Positions 1 through 4,532 of a stretch of DNA of 5,600 nt are shown in pieces (the stretch's first letter is position 1; every line of letters begins with the position of its first letter). The DNA is from Pseudomonas sp. Lineage in GTDB: Bacteria; Pseudomonadota; Gammaproteobacteria; Pseudomonadales; Pseudomonadaceae. The translations under genes were made by a program, and so were the position numbers. The stretch spans positions 1-5,600 of the forward strand of contig DPSI01000483.1 in assembly GCA_003527165.1 (NCBI GenBank), read 5' to 3'. The notes below the pieces were generated by a model. It was not told the origin of the DNA, ran no database searches, and was given only the letters and a program-made list of their open reading frames with translations.

Positions 1-766
1 ACAGCTCGCAGCTGTTCCGGTAACTGGCCTCGGCCAACTCCTCGGGGCTGATGCCGCGCAGTTCGGCCAGCTCGCCGCAGATGTCCGGCAGAAATTCCGG
101 GCTGTTGCGCTGGCCCGCGTGGCTGTGGGGCGTGATGTCTGGCGCGTCGGTTTCCAGCACGATGCTGTCCAGCGGGAGCTGCTGCAACACCCGGTGCATG
201 CGGTGCGCCTGAGGCCAGGTGCCGGCACCACCGAGGCCCAGCTTGTAGCCGAGCTTGATGTACTCGCGTGCTTCCTCCCAGCTGCCGCTGAAGGCGTGAG
301 CGATGCCGGTGCGCTTGAGCTTGTGGCGTTTCAGTGTGGCGATCATCTGGGCATGGGCGCGGCGCACGTGCAGCAGTACCGGCAGTTCGAACTCGTTGGC
401 CAACTCGAGCTGCGCTTCGAGTAGCTGCTGCTGGCGATCCTTGTCGGGGTCTTCGATGTAATAGTCGAGGCCGATCTCGCCGATGGCGCAGAGCTTGTCT
501 TCGCCTCGCAGGCGCTGCAGCCAGTCGCGCAGCGCGTCGACATGCTCCGGTCGATGATCTTGCAAAAATACCGGGTGCAGCCCGAGTGCGGCATAAACCG
601 CCGGCTGTTCCTGGGCTAGCTGCCATACTCTTTCCCAGTTCGCCTGATGCACGCCGAGCACCAGAATGCGCTCCACACCAGCCGCCTCGCAGCGGGTCAG
701 CACTTCCCCGCGGTCGTCGTCGAAGGGGTCGAAGTCGAGGTGGGTGTGGGTGTCGATCAGGGGCAC
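1..766 (-). CDS. TatD-family metal-dependent hydrolase/DNase (partial, 3' end outside the window)
   Basis: This is a TIM-barrel metal-dependent hydrolase of the TatD/YjjV family. Members are cytoplasmic, and characterised TatD proteins act as Mg2+-dependent nucleases linked to repair of oxidative DNA damage; the substrate here is inferred. The 255 visible residues show the full metal site: HTH near the N terminus (H7, H9), GEIGLDYY with E97, LLHVR with H133, HAFSG with H157, and ETDAPD with D207. The family averages about 260 residues, so only a few C-terminal residues lie beyond position 1. I chose the GTG start at 766 because the residues right after it (PLIDTHTHLD) are the conserved N terminus, and an AGGAG sits 9 bases upstream. 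It is the last gene of a likely ada, 81-residue protein, tatD transcript, with a 34-base gap to its upstream neighbour. Family certainty is high. The choice among TatD, YjjV and YcfH subtypes is not settled, so no symbol is given. Confidence 0.93.
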   Translation of the reverse strand, partial: MPLIDTHTHLDFDPFDDDRGEVLTRCEAAGVERILVLGVHQANWERVWQLAQEQPAVYAALGLHPVFLQDHRPEHVDALRDWLQRLRGEDKLCAIGEIGLDYYIEDPDKDRQQQLLEAQLELANEFELPVLLHVRRAHAQMIATLKRHKLKRTGIAHAFSGSWEEAREYIKLGYKLGLGGAGTWPQAHRMHRVLQQLPLDSIVLETDAPDITPHSHAGQRNSPEFLPDICGELAELRGISPEELAEASYRNSCEL

Positions 767-800
767 GGCGGGTTTCTCCTGGTCTGGCTGGATGGTGTTA

Positions 801-1046
801 TCAGCGGCTCGGCTCTTCCTCGATCTGGATGTCGCTGACCCCCAGCTCCGCCATGCGGCTGTCTTCGCTGGGCCGCGTTGGTATCTCCCAAGGAGCATCG
901 GTTGCCGCGCGCGGCTCGCGGACATGGTGCAGCAGAATCTCCAGTTCGGCTTGCTCCATGTCTGGCTGCTCGAAGGAGCTGAGCGTCAACGAGGCCGGAT
1001 TTCCGTTGATCAGGTAGTGAATGCGGTAGCGTTTGAGTTCGGTCAT
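801..1046 (-). CDS. Small uncharacterised protein (81 aa) between ada and tatD
   Basis: I do not recognise a named family. The 81-residue product starts MTELKRYRIHYLINGNPA and ends in an acidic segment (SDIQIEEEPSR). The pattern suggests an N-terminal beta hairpin (RYRIHYLI, then ASLTLSS), an amphipathic helix (about residues 29-42, MEQAELEILLHHV), a proline-rich linker and a final strand. There is no signal peptide, membrane segment or cysteine. The start at 1046 is preferred because GAGAG lies a few bases upstream. In-frame ATGs at 1091 and 1115 would add 15 or 23 residues of poorly structured, arginine-rich sequence, and the latter overlaps the end of ada. It lies 49 bases after ada and 34 before the tatD start on the same strand, so co-transcription is likely. 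That position suggests, but does not prove, a link to DNA repair. Confidence that it is a real gene is good; its function is unknown. Confidence 0.75.
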   Translation of the reverse strand: MTELKRYRIHYLINGNPASLTLSSFEQPDMEQAELEILLHHVREPRAATDAPWEIPTRPSEDSRMAELGVSDIQIEEEPSR

Positions 1047-1095
1047 GGCGGCTCTCGATTCCAGGGGCATGGAACATCGGACCGCCAAATCGCCG

Positions 1096-2133
1096 TCAGG
1101 CTCCCGAGTCCTCACGCTCCGATTCGAGGAGCGCCGCCTTGCGGTCGAGTCCCCATCGGTAGCCGGTCAGCGAATGGTTGGCGCCTACGACTCGATGACA
1201 GGGGACCAGCAAGCCGACGGGATTGCTCGCGCAGGCTCTGGCGATGGCGCGGGCATGGCTGCCGAGGTATTCGGCCAGCTCGCCGTAACGACGTGTCTGG
1301 CCCGCAGGGATATCTTGCAAGGCTCGCCAGACGCGTTGCTGAAACGCGCTGCCGCGCAGGTCGAGCGGTAGCCGTGCGGCGCGTGAGGGTTCTTCCAGCT
1401 GAGTCAGAATCGAGTGCAGCCACTCGCCCAAGCCCTCCTGGTCGCGCAGCAGTTCGGCTGCGGCGAAGCGCGACTGCAATTCGTTCAGCAGGGCATGCTC
1501 GTCGTCACCAAACAGCAGCGCGCAGATCCCTTGGTCGCTGGCCGCAATCAACAGCAGACCCAACGGACAGACGCTGATGGCATAGCGCAGCGACTCGCCG
1601 GCGCCTTTGCGGCGCCGCTGCGCCGGGCTCAGTGCCGTAACGCTCTGATAGGCGCCGCGAGTGCTGCCATAACCCGCATCCAGGGCGGCGCCCAGCACCG
1701 AATCGGCGGTGGGCAGACGCGTCTCCAGCCGCTCACGGCGCCGGGCGGCTGCCCAGGCGCGGGGCGTGAGACCGGTGCGGGACTTGAACGCGCGCGCCAG
1801 ATGCGACGAGGACAGACCGATACGCGCGGCCAGTTGATCCAGTGTCATCGGTTCGGGGCTTTCATCGAGCAGGCGACAGGCGGCGATGATCAAGGCATCC
1901 ATCTGTTCGGCCGGGCTTTGGCCCTGTGGTGAGCAGCGCCTACAGGCGCGATAACCGGCGGCTTCGGCATCCGCGGCATTGCTAAAAAAGCTGACGCCGT
2001 CACGTCGTGGTCGGCGTGCCGGGCAGCTTGGACGGCAGAAGATTCGGGTCGAGCGGACGGCGAACACGAAACGATCGTCGTAAGCTGCATCGCGGTCGCA
2101 GAGGGCTTGCCAACAGCGGTCGAAATCGAGCAT
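1096..2133 (-). CDS. ada: Bifunctional transcriptional activator / O6-methylguanine-DNA methyltransferase Ada
   Basis: Ada removes methyl groups from alkylated DNA by irreversible transfer to its own cysteines. When methylated on the N-terminal cysteine it activates the adaptive response. The 345 residues carry the whole domain order. The N-terminal zinc domain has FCRPSC and ACRRC (C33, C37, C64, C67), where C33 corresponds to the phosphotriester methyl acceptor C38 of E. coli Ada. An AraC-type helix-turn-helix region covers about residues 75-175 (LDQLAARIGLSSSHLARAFK). The C-terminal alkyltransferase has PCHRV, with acceptor C312, and GYRWGLDRK near the end. The start at 2133 is chosen over an in-frame ATG at 2196 because AGGGAG sits 7 bases before it and LDFDRCWQAL fits the usual N terminus; the extra 21 residues look non-conserved. 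A likely Ada operator lies upstream at 2199-2206. The two genes downstream are probably co-transcribed. Length and key residues show no sign of decay. Confidence 0.97.
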   Translation of the reverse strand: MLDFDRCWQALCDRDAAYDDRFVFAVRSTRIFCRPSCPARRPRRDGVSFFSNAADAEAAGYRACRRCSPQGQSPAEQMDALIIAACRLLDESPEPMTLDQLAARIGLSSSHLARAFKSRTGLTPRAWAAARRRERLETRLPTADSVLGAALDAGYGSTRGAYQSVTALSPAQRRRKGAGESLRYAISVCPLGLLLIAASDQGICALLFGDDEHALLNELQSRFAAAELLRDQEGLGEWLHSILTQLEEPSRAARLPLDLRGSAFQQRVWRALQDIPAGQTRRYGELAEYLGSHARAIARACASNPVGLLVPCHRVVGANHSLTGYRWGLDRKAALLESEREDSGA

Positions 2134-2161
2134 TGCGGTGCTCCCTGAAGGACTGGTTTCG

Positions 2162-2191
2162 ATTGTCCGTCCTGCTCGCCTTCGATGCCAA
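2162..2191 (-). promoter_or_regulatory. Predicted sigma70-type promoter of ada
   Basis: Read on the minus strand, TTGGCA (2191-2186) resembles a -35 element (5 of 6 consensus bases). GACAAT (2167-2162) resembles a -10 element (4 of 6), with an 18-base spacer. Transcription would start near 2155, about 20 bases before the ada start codon. The Ada operator core lies 7 bases upstream of the -35 element, as expected for an Ada-activated promoter. The hexamers are imperfect, which fits an activator-dependent promoter, but this is prediction by eye. Confidence 0.45.
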
Positions 2192-2198
2192 TCCACAA

Positions 2199-2206
2199 TG
2201 CGCTTT
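2199..2206 (-). promoter_or_regulatory. Ada box (operator core AAAGCGCA) upstream of ada
   Basis: The minus strand reads TTTAAAAGCGCATTG here. It contains AAAGCGCA, the core of the Ada operator known from the E. coli ada promoter. It ends 65 bases before the ada start codon, and its centre falls near -47 relative to the predicted transcription start. The AAT half of the bipartite operator (AAT-N6-GCAA) is not conserved: the three bases at that place are TTT, and GCAA is GCAT. The position in front of ada makes a chance match unlikely, and methylated Ada probably autoactivates here. Confidence 0.6.
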
Positions 2207-2291
2207 TAAACTTGGCGGCGAGCATGGAAGCCCGCTGACTATTACCGTAACCTGCGGTCCTGCATAGTCGAAAAGGGTCTGTAAGCTGCTG

Positions 2292-3182
2292 ATGAAAACG
2301 CCAAAACGACTCGAGCCGCTGATTGAGGATGGGTTGATCGACGAAGTGCTGCGACCGCTGATGAGCGGCAAGGAAGCAGCGGTCTATGTGGTGCGCCGCG
2401 GTGACGAGCTGCGCTGCGCGAAGGTATACAAGGAAGCCAACAACCGCAGTTTCCGTCAGGCGGTGAAGTATCAGGAAGGACGCAAGGTCCGTAGCAGTCG
2501 AGATGCCCGAGCCATGGCCAAGGGCTCCAAGCACGGGCGCAAGGAAAAGGAAGAGAACTGGCAGAACGCCGAAGTCGCGGCGTTGTTCCGTCTGGCCGAC
2601 GCCGGTGTTCGCGTGCCCAAGCCTTACGACTTTCTTGACGGCGTGCTGTTGATGGAAATGATCTCGGGTGAGGACGGTGATGCCGCACCGCGCCTCAATG
2701 ATGTCGACCTGCATCCTGACGATGCGCGCGAGTTCCACGCCTTCATGATCGGCGAGGTGGTGAAGATGCTCTGCGCCGGCTTGGTCCATGGCGACCTGTC
2801 CGAGTTCAATGTGCTGCTCGATGAGCACGGCCCGGTCATCATCGACCTGCCGCAGGCGGTCGACGCGGCCGGCAATAACCATGCATTCGAGATGCTCGAA
2901 CGTGACGTGGGCAACATGTCGGCGTACTTCGGACGGTTCGCTCCGGAGCTCAAGTTCACCCGCTACGCCAAGGAAATGTGGGCGCTCTACGAAGACGGCA
3001 AGCTCACCCCGGAAACCGAGCTGACCGGCGAGTTCGCAGAGCCGGAAGACGCCGCTGATCTTGACGCGGTGATGCGCGAAATCAAGGCGACCCTGGCCGA
3101 GCAGGCCCGCAAGGAAGCCCTGCGCAATGCAACGGACGAGCCCAGCGACGAGCCGCCCACGCCGCCGTGGATGCGTAATTGA
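2292..3182 (+). CDS. RIO1-type atypical serine protein kinase
   Basis: This protein belongs to the RIO kinase family, atypical protein kinases best known from archaeal and eukaryotic ribosome maturation. The bacterial substrates are largely unknown. The 296 residues show the P-loop-like SGKEAAVY (25-32), the ATP-anchoring lysine in CAKVYK (K44), and a basic flexible loop (about 62-90). They also show a hinge MEMI (121-124), the catalytic loop HGDLSEFN (166-173, D168 catalytic, N173 metal-binding) and the metal-binding IDLPQ (D185, replacing the DFG of ordinary kinases). All catalytic residues are present, so the enzyme should be active. The C terminus (about 275-296) is charged and proline-rich. 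The start at 2292 agrees with the family N terminus (MKTPKRLEPLIEDGL), but the ribosome binding site is weak: AAAAGGG lies about 14 bases upstream. It stands alone on this strand, divergent from ada. From memory, P. aeruginosa carries a similar kinase (PA4780) near its cueR (PA4778), which resembles the loose proximity to cueR seen here. Confidence 0.92.
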   Translation: MKTPKRLEPLIEDGLIDEVLRPLMSGKEAAVYVVRRGDELRCAKVYKEANNRSFRQAVKYQEGRKVRSSRDARAMAKGSKHGRKEKEENWQNAEVAALFRLADAGVRVPKPYDFLDGVLLMEMISGEDGDAAPRLNDVDLHPDDAREFHAFMIGEVVKMLCAGLVHGDLSEFNVLLDEHGPVIIDLPQAVDAAGNNHAFEMLERDVGNMSAYFGRFAPELKFTRYAKEMWALYEDGKLTPETELTGEFAEPEDAADLDAVMREIKATLAEQARKEALRNATDEPSDEPPTPPWMRN

Positions 3183-3183
3183 G

Positions 3184-3238
3184 TCTCGGAAGGGCTCGCT
3201 TGCTACGAGCGTGCTGTTTCAGCTTCGAGATTTCTATT
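3184..3238 (+). terminator. Possible terminator after the RIO kinase gene
   Basis: Two bases past the kinase stop codon an outer stem pairs TCTCG-AAG (3184-3192, with G3189 bulged) with CTTCGAGA (3223-3230). It encloses a second hairpin, GCTCG (3194-3198) with CGAGC (3206-3210). The structure is followed directly by the T-rich TTTCTATT (3231-3238). The stems are only moderately stable and the T tract is interrupted, so this is a reasonable but unproven intrinsic terminator. Confidence 0.4.
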
Positions 3239-3248
3239 GAGGTCTTCT

Positions 3249-3278
3249 AGCGTACCCATACATCTGCGTAGGTACGCT
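3249..3278. repeat. Perfect 8-base inverted repeat (hairpin) AGCGTACC/GGTACGCT
   Basis: AGCGTACC (3249-3256) is an exact reverse complement of GGTACGCT (3271-3278). In the 14-base loop, TAC (3259-3261) can also pair with GTA (3268-3270), leaving a two-base CA bulge and a six-base loop. Only two or three T bases follow on the plus strand and none on the minus strand, so it does not look like a standard intrinsic terminator. It could be a second-line terminator, an RNA-stabilising hairpin or a protein-binding dyad. Confidence 0.5.
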
Positions 3279-3470
3279 TTGGAACGTTCTGTGTCCTGGG
3301 CGCTGAAGCGTCCGATGCTCGTTCACAGGCGGGAACGTAAACAGTCATCGGCACATTGGTGGGGCTTCGCCAGCTGTCTCATCCGGCACAACGTTCGCCT
3401 ATGCTGAGGTGATCGGTCTGTCGCTTGAGCTGCGGCATATGGGCAGCGGTTCGTCGGCGGTCGATTGGCG

Positions 3471-3476
3471 TATCAT
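3471..3476 (+). promoter_or_regulatory. Candidate -10 element of the ferritin gene
   Basis: TATCAT (5 of 6 consensus bases) lies 35 bases upstream of the ferritin start codon, which would give a leader of about 30 bases. There is no good -35 at the expected distance: the bases about 17 upstream read GGTTCG. Either an activator is needed or the true promoter is elsewhere in the gap. Confidence 0.25.
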
Positions 3477-3511
3477 GGCCGGCGTTCCAACCCGAGCAGG
3501 AGAGAGTCGCA

Positions 3512-3976
3512 ATGCAAGGTCAGCCACAGGTCATCGAGTATCTGAAAGAACTGCTGCGTGGAGAGCTGGCCGCGCGCGACCAGTATTTCCTGCACTCGCG
3601 GATGTATGCCGACTGGGGTTTCAGCAAACTCTACGAGCGCATCAACCATGAGATGGAAGAGGAAACCCAGCACGCTGACGCGCTATTGCAGCGCATCCTG
3701 TTTCTCGAAGGCACGCCCGACATGACTCCCGAGGCGCTCAACGTCGGGCACACCGTGCCGGAAATGCTGCGCAGTGACCTGGCTCTGGAATATAAGGTGC
3801 GCGCCGCGCTGGCCAAGGGCATCGAGCTGGCCGAACAGCACGGCGACTACCCGACACGCGACATCCTCGCGTTACAGCTGATGGACACGGAAGAAGATCA
3901 CGCCTACTGGCTGGAGCAGCAGCTAGGACTGATCGATCGCATCGGCCTGCAGAATTACCTGCAGTCGCAGGCGTAG
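3512..3976 (+). CDS. bfr: Ferritin of the bacterioferritin family (FtnA/BfrA type, likely haem-free)
   Basis: The product oxidises Fe2+ and stores it as a ferric mineral inside a 24-subunit cytoplasmic shell. The 154 residues match the usual family length and end in the typical [10 protein letters not shown]. The di-iron ferroxidase ligands are all visible: E18, E51, H54, E93 (E94 in Bfr numbering), E127 and H130. Residue 52, the methionine that binds haem in true bacterioferritins such as BfrB, is threonine here (E51-T52-Q53-H54). This fits the P. aeruginosa protein first called BfrA and later FtnA, which the whole sequence closely resembles. Automatic naming would likely be bacterioferritin. 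The start at 3512 is chosen because AGGAGAG lies 7-13 bases upstream and [11 protein letters not shown] is the family N terminus; a 29-residue upstream extension is not conserved. It is read convergently with cueR, 50 bases away, and has no partner bfd or katA within the window. Confidence 0.94.
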   Translation: MQGQPQVIEYLKELLRGELAARDQYFLHSRMYADWGFSKLYERINHEMEEETQHADALLQRILFLEGTPDMTPEALNVGHTVPEMLRSDLALEYKVRAALAKGIELAEQHGDYPTRDILALQLMDTEEDHAYWLEQQLGLIDRIGLQNYLQSQA

Positions 3977-4005
3977 AACAGCAGCTGAAGCGCTCGATCG
4001 AGGGC

Positions 4006-4019
4006 TGGCGCCGTCGCCA
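4006..4019. terminator. Small hairpin between the convergent ferritin and cueR genes
   Basis: TGGCG (4006-4010) pairs with CGCCA (4015-4019) around a four-base loop in the 50-base gap between two convergent genes. It is short but GC-rich. No T tract follows on either strand, so any terminator role is weakly supported. Confidence 0.2.
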
Positions 4020-4026
4020 TTGAAGC

Positions 4027-4425
4027 TCAACAACACCCGCCGGATTCCAGATCCTTGAGGATTGGGCAGTCTGGTCGGTCATCACCATGGCAGGTATCGA
4101 CCAGTTCCTGAAGGGTATCGCGCAGGCCTACCAGCTCGGTGATCTTCTGGTTGAGCGCGTCGATGTGCGCGCCGGCCAGGGCTTTCACGTCGGCGCTGGC
4201 GCGCTGGCGGTCCTGCCAGAGGGTGAGCAGTTTGCTCACTTCTTCCAGCGAAAAGCCCATATCGCGCGATCGCTTGATGAAGGCGAGGCGGTGCAGGTCT
4301 TCCTCGCCGTAATGGCGGTAGCCATTGGCGCTGCGTCCGGCAGGCGAAATCAGGTCGATGGATTCGTAGTAGCGAATCATCTTTGCCGAAAGGCCGCTTT
4401 TTTTTGCTGCTTGGCCAATGTTCAT
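4027..4425 (-). CDS. cueR: Copper-responsive MerR-family regulator CueR
   Basis: CueR binds Cu+ with very high affinity and activates copper-efflux promoters by underwinding DNA between a widely spaced -35 and -10. The 132 residues show the MerR winged helix-turn-helix at the N terminus (MNIGQAAKKSGLS, then MIRYYE and NGYRHY), a long dimerisation helix (about 77-110), and the metal-binding loop CHGDDRPDC with C112 and C120. Those cysteines and S77 (RASADV) sit at the same numbers as in E. coli CueR, which distinguishes it from zinc- or mercury-sensing relatives. The protein ends in a CC pair, as many CueR proteins do. The start at 4425 has GGAG six bases upstream. It lies 107 bases downstream of the copper ATPase gene on the same strand, the cueAR order described for P. 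putida. An unusual feature is a run of eight A bases within codons 7-10. Confidence 0.95.
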   Translation of the reverse strand: MNIGQAAKKSGLSAKMIRYYESIDLISPAGRSANGYRHYGEEDLHRLAFIKRSRDMGFSLEEVSKLLTLWQDRQRASADVKALAGAHIDALNQKITELVGLRDTLQELVDTCHGDDRPDCPILKDLESGGCC

Positions 4426-4532
4426 GCTGAGCTCCAGACGTGTCGGGTTGGATGCTGGCTGATGTCAAACATTGATGGGTACCGCTGCGCTCAACCGCCG
4501 CCTATGGGTGCGCGAATCGAGCGCGGCGACTC
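4426..4532 (-). promoter_or_regulatory. Gap between copA and cueR, with a lone -35-like TTGACA
   Basis: On the minus strand a perfect TTGACA (4468-4463) precedes cueR by about 37 bases. No good -10 hexamer follows at 16-19 bases; the bases there read around CCGACACG. I find no CueR-type dyad (CCTTCC or similar half-sites with a 19-base spacer), so this is not an obvious CueR target. cueR could be read from the upstream ATPase promoter, from a weak promoter here, or both. No strong terminator separates the two genes. Confidence 0.3.

Larger units (their letters stand above)
2134..2291. promoter_or_regulatory. Divergent intergenic region between ada and the RIO-type kinase gene
   Basis: This 158-base region separates two divergently read genes. 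The ada-proximal half carries the Ada box and ada promoter described separately. On the plus strand, toward the kinase gene, I see no convincing -35/-10 pair. TTGGCG at 2212-2217 and CATAGT at 2263-2268 are the best isolated hexamers, but they are 45 bases apart. The kinase promoter is therefore unassigned. Confidence 0.4.
3183..3511. other. 329-base gene-free region between the kinase and ferritin genes
   Basis: No reading frame here looks like a gene: an upstream extension of the ferritin frame to 3425 and an overlapping frame from 3409 give low-complexity, non-conserved sequence. The region holds the two hairpin elements listed separately. It also holds several copies of the word GAACG or its complement CGTTC: the palindrome GAACGTTC at 3282-3289, an inverted pair at 3320-3337, and single copies at 3392-3396 and 3483-3487. 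No Fur box, IscR site or tRNA was recognised by eye. The ferritin promoter should lie in its right-hand part. Confidence 0.6.

Noticed and set aside
666..1577. A 303-codon plus-strand open frame across tatD, the small gene and the end of ada
   Set aside because: The translation is arginine-rich, low in recognisable motifs, and antisense to three genes with clear motifs or start signals.
2134..2196. N-terminal extension of Ada to an ATG at 2196
   Set aside because: The 21 extra residues do not resemble Ada, the ATG at 2133 has a good Shine-Dalgarno sequence, and the extension would cover the predicted ada promoter -10 region.
1890..2882. A 330-codon open frame on the minus strand opposite the RIO kinase gene and running into ada
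   Set aside because: It overlaps two well-recognised genes, its translation has no recognisable domain, and long antisense open frames are common in high-GC DNA with GC-rich third positions.
3425..3511. N-terminal extension of the ferritin to an ATG at 3425
   Set aside because: The extra 29 residues are not seen in the family, and the ATG at 3512 has an AGGAG ribosome binding site and the conserved MQG start.
4505..4527. Possible terminator hairpin after copA (GCGC words around 4510-4527)
   Set aside because: Only a four-base self-complementary GCGC pairing is available and no T tract follows on the minus strand.
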